Source of the DNA: Zasmidium citrigriseum
Lineage: Eukaryota; Ascomycota; Dothideomycetes; Mycosphaerellales; Mycosphaerellaceae
NCBI GenBank assembly: GCA_002786025.1
Contig: NHNW01000002.1
Span: forward strand, 620,001 to 684,000
Reading direction: 5' to 3'
Length of the DNA: 64,000 nt
How positions within the stretch are numbered: position 1 is the stretch's first letter; the number at the start of each line of letters is the position of its first letter. The translations under genes were made by a program, and so were the position numbers. The notes below the pieces were generated by a model. That model did not search any database. It had not been told where the DNA came from and saw only the letters and a list, made by a program, of their open reading frames with translations. Shown in pieces: positions 1 through 10,916 of the stretch.

Positions 1-3000
1 TTGGCCGACCAGACCCAGGACACCGGCCAGCAGGAGACCGACGGCGGCGAGAATCTGGAAGAGCGGCTGCGTGAGGAGTGCCCACATTGGGTTGAGCTTC
101 TTCTTTGCGTGAGGCATGTTGTTGAGCTTCTTCTTGGCATTGTCGATGGTCGTGACGACGGTGGTGGTGAGTTCCTTGAGGGTCTCTGCGAGGCGGTATT
201 CTTCTGGCGTGGCCTCGCCGGTACCTGCGCGACCCTTGGCTTGTGCGGCGATGCGGCCGTCGGGGTCGAGACCGCGAAGTGAGCCGTTGCATTCTTGGAG
301 GATGCGGCCAGCTTCTTCGATGAGAGGTTTGACGTTGTTGACGAGTTCCTCCTCGTCAAGTTCGTCCTTGGGCGTGGCGTCGGCCTTCTCCATGTGGTCG
401 GTGATTTGCTTGCAGATGGGCTGCACACGCTCGAGGGTTTGCGTGCAGATGGCGCCCATCTTCTCGGCGACCTGGCGCTCCTCTTCACGCTTGCGAGCCT
501 CTTCGAGCTCTTCTTCGGTTGGGCCTTCGTACTCGTCTTCGGCAATGTTCTCAATGAGAGTGACTTCACCGATCTTGTTGCCTTCGACGTCGACGACGTT
601 GCCAGCATCGTCAATTTCCTGACCGACGCAGTGGCCGAGATCTCCCATAGTGAGCTTGCCCATGAGGTCGCCGTTCTCGTCACGCACTTCACCTTCCTTG
701 TTGACACGCTTGCCAGACATGGGGTTGATGCGCTTCTCCTTCTCTTCGGGCTCCCATCTCTCGGCCTTTCCGATGGTGTTGCCGTTCTTATCGTTGATGT
801 CTCCATCCTCGTCGACGGTGTGGCCAAGAAGCTTCTTGATGTCACCCTCGATGATACGGCCAACAATGTCACCAGCTGGGGTAGTGACAGTGCCGTCCTT
901 GTTGATCTGGAGACCCTCAAAGCCAGCGAATGGACCCTCTTCACCACCAACACCTGTGGCGATGTCGCATTGTCCGATGACATTGCCAGCATCATCCCAG
1001 ATCTGACCTTCGCCATCGACCTTCTTGCCGATCATGATGTTCGGGTCACCCTCAACAACACGACCAATGATCTGGCCACTGCCATCCACAGCATAACCAG
1101 CCTTGTTGATGGTAGTTCCCGCGAGCCTGGAGAGGTCCTTGACTTCCTCTTCCTCTTCCCATGGTTCGGCATGGCCCTTGACATTCCCGTATTTGTCGAT
1201 GATATCACCGTCCTCATCAACATGGAGACCAACCAGTCGCTTGACATTGCCCTCGACCAGCTGCCCAACACGGTTGCCATCTTCATCTTCGACCCAGCCG
1301 TCCTTGACAACACGGAGTCCCTCGAGGCCGGCAAATGGTCCCTCTTGGCGTTGGACTCTCTCGTTCTCTGGCAGGACCTCACAGCGTCCCACCACTTTGC
1401 CGGTATCACCATAGATGTAACCGTTCTCATCGCAGCGTCGCCCTGCGAGCTCGCCAACATTGCCCTCAACAAGACGTCCGAGAGGAATGCCCTTCTCATC
1501 GACAACATATCCCTGCTTGTTGAGCTCCTTGTTCTCGAGGATGCTGTTGTCGATTTCGACGTCTTCTTCGACGAGCGGCTCAGCATGGCCCTTCGTGTTA
1601 CCATACTTGTCGATGATATCACCGTCCTCATCGACCTGCATGCCCACAAGGCGCTTGGCGTCTCCTTCGGTGATCTCGCCAACCACGTTGCCATTCTCAT
1701 CTTCGACCTTTCCTTCCTTGACAACGTGAAGACCCTCGAGACCTGCAAACGGTCCCTCTGGCTTGGCAACACGTTCCTCTTCGGGAAGGGGCTCGCAACG
1801 ACCGACAACCTTGCCACGGTCGTTGTAGATGTATCCTTGCTCATCACACTGCCTGCCGGCAAGTTCGGCTGCGTTTCCTTCGACCATGCGGCCGAAGGGA
1901 ATTCCGTTGGCATCGACGACGTATCCCTGCTTGTTGAGGGTGAGACCGTCCAGGATCGTGTAGTCGACTTCGGGCTCGTCTGGAAGAGGCTCTGCATGTC
2001 CCTTGACGTTTCCGAACTTATCGACAATGTCACCATCTTCGTCGACGTGCATGCCGAGCAGCTTCTTCGGGTCGCCATCGACAATCTGTCCAACGGTGTT
2101 GTCGTTCTCGTCGGCAATGTATCCACCGTCGATCACATGCAAGCCGTCCAAGCCAGCGAAGGGACCTTCGGCCTTCGCAACACGCTCTTCTTCCGGAAGT
2201 GGCTCGCATCTGCCAACAACCTTTCCAGTGTCGTTGTATATGTATCCATTCTCGTCGGTCTTGCGGCCAGCCAGGTCCTGTGGGTTGCCCTCGACGATCT
2301 TGCCAAATGGAGTACCATTCTCATCAACAACAAAGCCAGACTTGTTCAGAGTCAGTCCATCAAGGATGGTGTAGTCCATGGGCTCTTCCTCAGGCAGGGG
2401 CTCGGCGTGACCCTTGACATTGCCATACTTATCAACAATGTCTCCATCCTCGTCCACAGACAAGCCGACAAGGCGCTTGGGGTTGCCTTCAGTGATTTCA
2501 CCGACGACGTTTCCGTCTTCATCGGCAATCTTGCCGCCTTCGATGACCCGCAAGTCTTCCAGTCCGGCGAAGGGACCCTCTGGTTTGGCCTCGCGCTCTT
2601 CCTCGGGGATGAGTTCGACTCGGCCAATGACGTTACCGGTGTCGTTCCAGAACTGGCCATGGTCGTCGAGTTGACGTCCAGCGAGCTCCTTGGCATTGCC
2701 CTCGGCCAAGCGAGCCACAGGAATGCCTTCGTCGCCAATGACCAGGCCTGACTTGGTGATCGTCTTGCCCTTAAGGAACGAGAGGTCTGGTGGCTGTTCC
2801 TCCGTCTCTTCCTCTTCCTCAGGCACGTAGCGCTCGGCATGACCAACGACGGAGCCCTTCTTGTCGAGGATGTCACCATCTTCGTCAACAGCGCGTCCGA
2901 CGAGGGAGGCAGCATCACCCTCAGTGATGTATCCGACGTAGTTACCCTCCTCATCACAGACCCAGCCGTCATCGACAACATGCAGGCCTTCGAGACCGGC

Positions 3001-5778
3001 GAATGGTGCCTCTTCTTCCGGATCCGCCTGGGGCAGTGTTTGGGCACGACCGATGACGTGACCCTTGTTGTCCCAGAACTGGCCTTCGGCATCGCAGGTG
3101 ATGCCCTGCTTGGAGAGCTTCTTGGCATCTCCTTCGATGAGCTCACCAAGGACAGCGCCATTGTCGTCGACGATCTTACCAGCCTTGTTGACTGTGAGGC
3201 CTTCAAGGACGGAGAGTGGTGGCAGTTGCTCACCCTCTTCTTCCTCTTCACCCTCAGCCTGCTCCTCTTGCTCTTCTTCAGCAGTGCCACCCAGAGTGCG
3301 CACAGTGCCAAGGACATTGCCATCAGCATCAAGGACCTCGCCCTGAGCATTGATCTTCTTGCCGGCACAGTTGGCCAAGTCGCCGCTGGTAAGCTCGCCA
3401 ACGGGCTCACCGTCTTCGTTGAGCACCTGACCCTTCTTGTTGACCTTCAGGCCCTCAAGGATCGAGAGAGGAGCGGCTGCCTTCTGCTCCACCTCTTGTG
3501 GCAGAGTGCGGACGTGGCCGATGACATTGCCGTCCTTGTCAAGCACCTCGCCGCTGGCATTGATCTTCTTGCCCGCACATTGCGAAAGCTCACCGGCAGT
3601 GAGCTCACCAATCGGCTCGCCATCCTCATTGAGGACTTGTCCCTTCTTGTTGACCTTGAGACCGTCCAAGATGGAGATGTCTGGCTCCTCCATGAGTGGC
3701 TCTGCCTCCTCTTCAACTTGGTCTGGCAACTCGCCGAGCTCCTCAAGCAGTTCCTTGGTGGCAGTCTCGGCAGCTTCGCCAGGCACGACACGGACGTGGC
3801 CAACGAGTTCTCCCTTCTTGTTAAAGACCTCGCCCTTGTCGTTGACCTTGCAGCCGGCGCACTGGGCAAGTTCGCCATCAGTGAGCTCGCCAATCTCTTC
3901 ACCATCGTCGTCGAAGATCTTGCCCTTCTTGTTGACCTTCTTGCCGTCGAGGATGCGCATGTCCAGGAGGGATGGGCCAACGCCGGCGAGCTTCTCAGCT
4001 GCACCTTCAGCAAGTTCGGTCTTTCCAAGAACATTGCCGTCCTCGTCGAGGATGTTGCCCTCTTCGTCGATCTTGAGGGTCTCGGGGTCGATTTCGCCGT
4101 CGGCAATCTTTTGCTTGAGCTCTTCATCCTCAACACCGCCGAGGACGTTGCCCTCTTCGTCAAGGATGTCACCTGCCTCGTTGAGCTCTTTGCCTTCGAG
4201 AGCTTCGATGCCGGGAAGCTGGTCCTCGATCTCGCCAGCCGCTTCTTCGACGCCATCGACCTGGTCTTCGGCATCTTCGGCGACACCGTCAACCTGGTCC
4301 TCGGCGCCCTCGGCTGCCTCTTGAGCTTGTTGAGCTGGTTCGTAGATGCCTTGGTTGACAAGATCCTCAGCATCCTCGTGGATCTCGGCGTAGCCCACGA
4401 CGTTTCCGTCCTGATCGATGAACTCGCCCTCGTCATTGAGGACAGCGTTCTGGAGATCTTGAGGATCGCCTTCAGTGACACGGCCGACAGTGTTGCCATC
4501 AGAGTCGTAGATGAGGCCGTCGATCTGGCAGGTGAGACCTTCCAGGATGGAGAGTGGTGGCAAGTTGCTGACAGCGCCCTCGACGCCGTCGACAGCATCC
4601 TCAGCTTCGTCCTGGTACTGGCTGAGGAACTCTTCCGCACCTTCTGGGAGCTCCTCGCCCTGTTGCTGAGCTTCCTGGAGCTGCTTCTTGACCTCGTCAG
4701 GGAGGAGCTCAACGCGACCAACAAGATCACCGTCATCATCGAGGATCTCGCCGTCATCGCCAATGGGGTATCCAGCCAAGTCTTCGGCGTCACCTTCAGC
4801 GAGCTTGCCAATTGGACTGCCTTCTTGATCGTAGACAGTGCCGTCATCGGCGACCTCGAGGCCTTTGAGCACTGAGAGGTCGACCGGAAGACCTTCTGGC
4901 ACCTTGATCTCCTGGCCAGTAGCCTCCTCTGCTTGGTCCTTGACACCATTGACTGCGCCCTCGGCAGCGTCGCCAGCCTCGTCAGTGGCCTCGCCAGCCA
5001 CTTTCTGACTCTCGTCGAGACCCTCCTGGGCGGTGTCCTTGGCATCTTCGGCAGTCTCCTCGACGCCTTCCTTTGCGTCTTCGGCTGCTTCGGTTGGCTT
5101 GCCTTCAGAAACTTTGCCGGCGGCCTTGCCAGCTTGGCCTGCGAGACCACTGGCTTTCTCACCGAGCTGCTTGCCACGGCCCATAAGGCCGCTGCCGGTT
5201 GACTCTTCTTCCGGCTGCTCTTGCTCCTGGCTCTCGTCGTCTGCAGATTGAACGACGTCACCAGCTTTCTCTGTCGTATCGTCGGCGAAGTCCTGGCCTT
5301 CTTCGCCAGCATCTTCTGCGGTCTCCTCGACCTGACCCTGAGCGCCGCCAACGGTGTCTTCGTCGTCGTCGCCAATTGGCTCCGGAGCTGCCTGTTCGAG
5401 ACCTCCTTGAGCCTGCTTGCCGGCTTCGGTGACTTTGCTCATGGGGCCTTCGTCATCATCTTCGTCATCGTCGTCTCTCATCTCAACGCTGCTCTGCGCT
5501 TGCTGAGCCTGGTCCTCAGCATCGTCGGCCGCGCTCTCTGCGGTGCTCTGAGCTTGACTGGCGGCTTGCTGTGGCTTAGTTGGCACCTTTGGCCGGGAAG
5601 GGATCTGGGGGGATTCGGTCTCTGGCTTCGTCGCCTGCGAAGCTTTTGGTGTTGAAGGGGCTTTGCTCGCTGAGCCTGCCTGACCAGGCTTGGTGGGTGT
5701 CTGACCCGGTCGTCTCGTCAACTTCGTAGGAGTCTTGGGTGCGCCCGTTTGCTTTCCTGCTGCTGGAGATGGCGCCAT
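1..5778 (-). CDS. LEA-like DUF3659-repeat protein with DUF6987-like C-terminus (3' end outside window)
   Basis: Open on the minus strand from ATG at 5778 to the left edge, at least 1,926 codons with no intron needed. The first ~300 residues are Pro/Lys/Ala/Gln-rich and then acidic. Then come many units of the type G-x-V-x-D-x-x-G-N-V-I-G-R/H-A/V-E with EGD-x-x-x-L-x-G between them, for example IDKYGNVKGHAEP near 1160-1200. This is the fungal DUF3659 repeat usually annotated as LEA domain protein. Near the end a charged helical stretch leads into NPMWALLTQPL and a Gly/Leu hydrophobic segment typical of DUF6987. The stop lies just outside the window. The role is unknown; stress or desiccation protection is only suggested by the family name. 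Long open frames on the opposite strand here are shadows: only this minus frame gives the repeat and domain patterns. Confidence 0.9.
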   Translation of the reverse strand, partial: MAPSPAAGKQTGAPKTPTKLTRRPGQTPTKPGQAGSASKAPSTPKASQATKPETESPQIPSRPKVPTKPQQAASQAQSTAESAADDAEDQAQQAQSSVEMRDDDDEDDDEGPMSKVTEAGKQAQGGLEQAAPEPIGDDDEDTVGGAQGQVEETAEDAGEEGQDFADDTTEKAGDVVQSADDESQEQEQPEEESTGSGLMGRGKQLGEKASGLAGQAGKAAGKVSEGKPTEAAEDAKEGVEETAEDAKDTAQEGLDESQKVAGEATDEAGDAAEGAVNGVKDQAEEATGQEIKVPEGLPVDLSVLKGLEVADDGTVYDQEGSPIGKLAEGDAEDLAGYPIGDDGEILDDDGDLVGRVELLPDEVKKQLQEAQQQGEELPEGAEEFLSQYQDEAEDAVDGVEGAVSNLPPLSILEGLTCQIDGLIYDSDGNTVGRVTEGDPQDLQNAVLNDEGEFIDQDGNVVGYAEIHEDAEDLVNQGIYEPAQQAQEAAEGAEDQVDGVAEDAEDQVDGVEEAAGEIEDQLPGIEALEGKELNEAGDILDEEGNVLGGVEDEELKQKIADGEIDPETLKIDEEGNILDEDGNVLGKTELAEGAAEKLAGVGPSLLDMRILDGKKVNKKGKIFDDDGEEIGELTDGELAQCAGCKVNDKGEVFNKKGELVGHVRVVPGEAAETATKELLEELGELPDQVEEEAEPLMEEPDISILDGLKVNKKGQVLNEDGEPIGELTAGELSQCAGKKINASGEVLDKDGNVIGHVRTLPQEVEQKAAAPLSILEGLKVNKKGQVLNEDGEPVGELTSGDLANCAGKKINAQGEVLDADGNVLGTVRTLGGTAEEEQEEQAEGEEEEEGEQLPPLSVLEGLTVNKAGKIVDDNGAVLGELIEGDAKKLSKQGITCDAEGQFWDNKGHVIGRAQTLPQADPEEEAPFAGLEGLHVVDDGWVCDEEGNYVGYITEGDAASLVGRAVDEDGDILDKKGSVVGHAERYVPEEEEETEEQPPDLSFLKGKTITKSGLVIGDEGIPVARLAEGNAKELAGRQLDDHGQFWNDTGNVIGRVELIPEEEREAKPEGPFAGLEDLRVIEGGKIADEDGNVVGEITEGNPKRLVGLSVDEDGDIVDKYGNVKGHAEPLPEEEPMDYTILDGLTLNKSGFVVDENGTPFGKIVEGNPQDLAGRKTDENGYIYNDTGKVVGRCEPLPEEERVAKAEGPFAGLDGLHVIDGGYIADENDNTVGQIVDGDPKKLLGMHVDEDGDIVDKFGNVKGHAEPLPDEPEVDYTILDGLTLNKQGYVVDANGIPFGRMVEGNAAELAGRQCDEQGYIYNDRGKVVGRCEPLPEEERVAKPEGPFAGLEGLHVVKEGKVEDENGNVVGEITEGDAKRLVGMQVDEDGDIIDKYGNTKGHAEPLVEEDVEIDNSILENKELNKQGYVVDEKGIPLGRLVEGNVGELAGRRCDENGYIYGDTGKVVGRCEVLPENERVQRQEGPFAGLEGLRVVKDGWVEDEDGNRVGQLVEGNVKRLVGLHVDEDGDIIDKYGNVKGHAEPWEEEEEVKDLSRLAGTTINKAGYAVDGSGQIIGRVVEGDPNIMIGKKVDGEGQIWDDAGNVIGQCDIATGVGGEEGPFAGFEGLQINKDGTVTTPAGDIVGRIIEGDIKKLLGHTVDEDGDINDKNGNTIGKAERWEPEEKEKRINPMSGKRVNKEGEVRDENGDLMGKLTMGDLGHCVGQEIDDAGNVVDVEGNKIGEVTLIENIAEDEYEGPTEEELEEARKREEERQVAEKMGAICTQTLERVQPICKQITDHMEKADATPKDELDEEELVNNVKPLIEEAGRILQECNGSLRGLDPDGRIAAQAKGRAGTGEATPEEYRLAETLKELTTTVVTTIDNAKKKLNNMPHAKKKLNPMWALLTQPLFQILAAVGLLLAGVLGLVGQ

Positions 5779-8263
5779 TTGTGCTGAATCTGGATTCGTA
5801 ACTGGAGTAGTGTTTCGTGAAGCGTGTCGTCGTCGCGAGGGAGATGTTCTATTGGGAGTGGGAGGGAAGGAATAGTACGCGTATGAATTAGAATTGCTGG
5901 TCATGCAATCGAAATGCAAGACCTTACGGTAGGAGAGGGAAGGATCTTTTGGGAAGTGTGGCTAGGGAGAGGGAGCTGGGAGAGATATATCATGCAGCTA
6001 ATTCATGGGAGGTCAGGGCCAGGAAAGCTTCGTGAGATGGCACAAGAGGCTCGGACGTGAGTGCTGCGTGCCATCGAGATGACGTACTGAGAGCTTGCCG
6101 AGCAGGGAGACAGCATGGGGATGGAGGAAGAGCTCCGATAGCTCGCGCCTCTTGTGGCCAGTGGGCAGACACGGGGCTGGCCAAGCAGGTTTCGTGGCAG
6201 CGTGCGTCGATGGGCGCCACTGCTGATCGGCCCCAGGTGCGTGAGAAGGGATCGATTCGCAGCGCCTGACCTCATGCTGGGCATGAGCACCCAACAGGAT
6301 GGCTCCGTGATGTCACAATTCACCATGCATTGCTCGTTGCGGACGTGTCTGTGTGTCTATATAGCGACCGCTGGGACACGCAAGCCGTATTACGGGCTCG
6401 GGAGAGTGGGCAGCGAAGCGCTATGCTTCCACTTCTTCCAGAGCGGACGCAATGGCTGCTCGACAACAGCACAACTCCATAGAGTCGGCCATTCGCCCAG
6501 GTGTGGCTGGGCCAGATGTTTGGCGATGATAGACGAGACGCAGGCGATTGCAGGCATGCCGGGGTGCCAGGTTTGGTGGAGAATCCTGTTGCAGGGATGT
6601 TACTATGCTGAATCCTGTTTGCAGGTTTTTGACAACCAATCGGTCGATCGATCTCAGACTGCACGCGCAAGAGCCACACGTTGCAGAAGCGCGGCATGGC
6701 GGAGACACATCCTGGGCATCTCAATGCAGAGGCGTGCAGTGTATCGGTATCATGTTGCGGTCACGGGCGGTTTGCGTTGGAAATGTTGATTTTAGAGATG
6801 GATTGTCATAAGGTGAGGTCTCGAGCAGGTCGAGCGGCATGGCGACCGGACTGTGCCTAAACCGAGTCTAATTTGCTTCTAGCGCGGAGGGCCGCCCTAA
6901 TTTTTCCACGCGCTTGGATGAAGCCACGATGACTTGCGTTTCAAAAGTTGGAACACGCCTGGTTACATCATCCGCCGTCGACATTGACAGGTCTCTTGAT
7001 TTTGATTGAGGCTCCATCAAATGTCCGCCCGCAGCGCCTGTATTACGCGACCGATGGGCAGACGCGTTCGGATGTGCGCCGCATGTTGCACCAGCCGCTC
7101 AATCACGCTGTGGCAACGTCGATCTGGAGAGACTGATGTCAAGCGGCTCCATTCCTGTGCGCGTCGCTCGGTTCGACTTGACTGCTGGGCGTACGAGGCG
7201 GGTAGTGATTGTGGCTAGTGCATCCAACTTGTCCAACATCTTGCGAGAGTCCGAAGTCGAGTCGCGATGCCGCAGAATGGTTTTGACGACCACGAAGATC
7301 CATCTCGAGAACTGCAGTCCGGCTCCTCAGCAGCCTCAAACATTCTGCTCTCCCCAGCCACGACCACGATCTCGACCCCGGCCGCGAAACTGCACACCAG
7401 GGCCTCCGTGGTTCCAACCAGAGGCGCACCTTCACACTTGCCACAAAGTCGCGGTTGCCCTTTTCGATGCGTACCTGCCAAGACGACACTGCAATGACGT
7501 TCGACCGCCCACGCGTTCTGCTACCGCTATCGATCCCTCAACAGAAAATTGACAATCCCACAATGCAACCTCCCGAAAGCCCGCTGTTTCACATTGACGA
7601 GACACACGGCAACCTGCTGACAATAGGGGCACAATGATGAGAGTACGACATCATCTTCCGATTCCAATGCGCTTCTCTGATCGCGATGTCAGCCGGATGC
7701 ACGAAAGCATTCATGACCCGACTTTTGTGAAAGATAACGGTCGGCTCTTCGGAAAGAGAGTTCCTGCGTACGACTCTCTCCACAATATTCTTCACAAGCG
7801 ACGCATGTCATCACTCGATGGCCCGTCTGGCAGATGGCAGCATGTGGCATTTGCCTGTTCCTGACGAGTGTGGCGTCGAAGATATTATTCGAGCTGCGAG
7901 TTTGTTGGCGATTACCTATTGACTGAGCAGTCCCCTGGCTCGTCAATGGTCGTCCACCTTGAGAAGCAGTCTCACGGACAGCCGACCCCAGGCGCGCATC
8001 TCCGTGGGCATCGAGCTCTGCTTTCGGCATCTCAGGATCACTGCTACCGGGCACCTCGGGACCAATTCTCAGGTGAGTACTCTTGAGGAGAACGAGGTTG
8101 AGCAGATCAACAAAACATCAGCAAGGAACGTCACATCATCAATTGCAAAATGGTATCGAATGCTCAAGCAAAGCACCAAAAAGCAGGCATCATCCAACCT
8201 CTCGAGACTGCTCGACTCTCACCAAGCCACGACTCAGGCCCGTCCTGTCCAGCATCTACCCCA
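5779..8263. other. Intergenic region without a convincing gene
   Basis: About 2.5 kb between the start of the LEA-like gene and the 3' end of the IQ-motif gene. Open frames are short (up to ~210 codons), occur in several frames and show no recognisable domain, signal peptide or intron pattern. The first few hundred bases upstream of 5778 must hold the LEA-like promoter. I see no tRNA, 5S or transposon remnant. Confidence 0.6.
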
Positions 8264-10112
8264 TCACGAACCCTTCACCGGACTCTTCACCTCAGCCGGA
8301 CTCTTCCCACTAGGCGGACTCTTCGTAGCAAGTGCCGCGGGACTGCTCAAAGCCCGCGAAGTCTTCTCAAGACCACCATGCTCATTCTCCTCGGCCAAAC
8401 CCATTTTCTTCATCAACTTCCAACTTCGACTCTCCCTCCTCCTATGCTTCGCCTCTTCCTCAAGCACTCTCCTCTCCTTCTCTGCACTCTGACTCTTATC
8501 CTTTTCAGCCTCTTCCCTCCGTCTCTTCTCATCCGGATGCAAAGCCTCCCAAACTCCCCTTTTGGCCTTCTCTCCCCTTTTCTTGACCTTGATATACCCC
8601 TCCAACCCCAAAATGACCGCATAACTCCGACTGACATTCAACCGACTCAGATCCGCCCCGGCCTCTTTCAGACTCTTGAGGAACTCTCGAAAGTTCTTTA
8701 CCGGAGGCGCATAATGCCCACTCAAAGGCGACAGTTTCCGAATCTGGCCTCGTTTGATCTTGATCAGACCTGCAGCGCTCACTCTCGCTCCTTTGAGGAA
8801 ACTCGAATGCTGGAAAGCACCAGACTGCTTGATCCCGACGTACAACCGAAAACTCGTATCCGCGACAAAGATCCAGGTATTCTTCTTCGTCGTCTTGCGC
8901 AGGAGATGATTCATCAACGCATCCACCGACACGTGGTTCAATTTGCTCAGACCCTTGGCGTCATGGAACTCCTCATTCGCATATTTCGAAGCATCCTCCT
9001 GGCTCCCCGTACTAATGGACGTACACGTTGAACTCGAATCCGAAGAATCATCTCCTCTCGAAGGCTCCGGTTTCTCCCCTGTGGTAACCTCCCTCCACGT
9101 CGGCGTATCGTCGCTCGCATGCACGATCCCATCGATACTATCCCTGAAATCCGGACTCGTGGTAATAGGTTTCCCATTCTTATCCCACACAAACCGACCC
9201 TGTCCATCGATCCTCACAAGGTAATTCTTCCTCTCCTCGCGGGAAAGATACCTCACTTGCTCCCGATCCAACCTCTCCCTCGGCCGATCCTCGAGATTCA
9301 GCGCTTTCCCTTCTCCATAGTCCAACCAATAAAAGAAGTTCTCCTGGGTATCGCTCTTCTTCCATTCCTGGTGGTATCTCCTCAGATTACTGCCATATCG
9401 ATGTTTCTGGTCCACTAATTCGAGGAAGTACTCCAACCCCATGGTCTTTGCATATTTCTCCCGCTCGCTCTTCCGTTGTCTCCGCCGTGCTCTTTCTGAT
9501 GCTCGAGAGGCATTGTCGAGTTCGCTGTCGCTCGTATCGTCGCTGCCGACTCTCTTGGCCACGGCGCCGGCGTGCGCCCAGCGGTCTTTTACGCGTTGGG
9601 TTGGAGACATGGGGGAGAAGCGTTCCGCACGGGATTGCGGTTTGAAGTGGTTCGTGTACTCGGCTGTCAAACATGCATCAGCTCATCCATCTTCGAATCC
9701 AACCATGTTGTCTTTGGGCACGTGCTCACCATCTTTCAAAGCCTACGCACCAAATCAGCCAAAAGTCTCCTCTCAAGCCAAACCACAATTCCCTTCCTCA
9801 AACGAATATAACAAGCAGGGTTGTATTTCATACCTCAAGCCACCGTGTACTCGGACTCAAGCCATACCCCTCCAGCGCCCTGCGTTCCCGATGCCCGCGA
9901 TAATTCCTCTGAATCACCTTCGCAGCATTCGCTCTCTTATCATCAACGACAGCAGCTTCACTCTGTCTTCTCCTCCTCTCCCGGATTTCCTGAGCGCGGG
10001 TCTCTTGTTTCCGAGCGATTTCCTGAAGGACTTCTTTGGAGGGTAAGGACAGATCCGCTCTTTTCCTCTCTGCTAGGATTTGAGTGGTGTTGTTATTGTT
10101 ACCCCCCTCCAT
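8264..10112 (-). CDS. IQ calmodulin-binding motif protein
   Basis: Three exons: 10112-9834, a 13-nt microexon 9742-9730, and 9663-8264; 563 aa. Exon 1 carries one IQ motif (AAKVIQRNYRGHRERRAL, about residues 63-80), which is expected to bind calmodulin. Exon 3 has the conserved body of this fungal family (MGLEYFLELVDQKHRYGSN, NFFYWLDYGEG, LSREERKNYLV), a central Ser/Asp-rich linker, a second conserved region (SGHYAPPVKNFREFLKSL) and a Lys/Glu-rich tail. The microexon is supported by phase: intron 1 (9833-9743, GTATGA...TAG) leaves phase 0 and intron 2 (9729-9664, GTGAGC...CAG) leaves phase 1. The join reads TRWLEALKDAEYTNHF, continuous with the family pattern as I recall it. The start is the only in-frame ATG upstream of the IQ motif; an earlier non-coding exon cannot be excluded. 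Cellular role unknown. Confidence 0.85.
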
Positions 10113-10916
10113 ACTCCCGTCACGCTCGAGTACTCTCGTACTCGTGTCCTATCCTCAGCAAAAGAGTCGAGCACCGGTCGTCGTTCCAATTGCCCCACGT
10201 TCACTTGGCGCGCAGTCGGGATGCTGTCAACCTGCGGGGTTTGCGCTTTCACACGACAGACGTCATTAGAACAAGGATTGCGCATAGGATTCGGCGACCA
10301 AACTGCAATCTGATGAAAAGTGCCGGCAGATTTTCTCAAGTTGGTGTTCGGGAAACAGGTTTCTCTTTCAACGCGTCAGCAGCTGGTTGAGTGGCTGGTT
10401 GCTGTACGAGAGCTTGTTTGTCAGTGGGCGGGCGTGGTGGTCATCAGGCAAGGGAGTGGCGTGGACCTCTGGCGGCAGAGCTTGTGCCTCTTGACAGTAG
10501 ATGATGATACTTATAGGACGCCCTTCGAGCTTTCCCTGTGAACTGATGGTGATGTGCCACAGCCGGTCAACGTGTCAAACCTACACAGAAATGCCCACTT
10601 TCAGCAATCCGCTCCGATGCATGGAAACGATAAGGAAACTGCACATACAGCAAGCAAGCAACGCCAAAACGGCTCCCGTTTTCCCTGGTCATGAAAAGCT
10701 AGGCTGCAGTGGTATCATCAAACAGAGGTAATAAAAGCAGAACAAACCCGTCTTCCGCCAATCTTGCTTGGTCTGGCAAGGGATACTCGTACCCTCAGCG
10801 TTCCGCTTGGAGTGGCGATCCCCAATTATGCCGCTCGGGACTGGGAGCGCAACAAGCCCTCCAATGGCTTGAAGTCAGGTACTCTTCTCAAGAGAGCTGA
10901 TCTTCCAATCTGTACT
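10113..10916. other. Intergenic region
   Basis: About 800 bp between the 5' end of the IQ-motif gene and the 3' end of the HTH gene, both on the minus strand. It should include the promoter of the first and the 3' UTR of the second. No gene or RNA recognised. Confidence 0.5.

Noticed and set aside
295..2751. Plus-strand frame of 818 codons
   Set aside because: Shadow of the minus-strand LEA-like gene; translation shows no domain and the opposite frame reads as perfect DUF3659 repeats.
2839..4875. Plus-strand frame of 678 codons
   Set aside because: Same reason: antisense of the repeat gene.
6154..6789. Plus-strand frame of 211 codons
   Set aside because: No domain, odd composition (Cys/Arg/Trp-rich), no conserved start context, overlapping frames on both strands.
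7160..7180. B-box-like GGTTCGAC
   Set aside because: No A box or cloverleaf around it.
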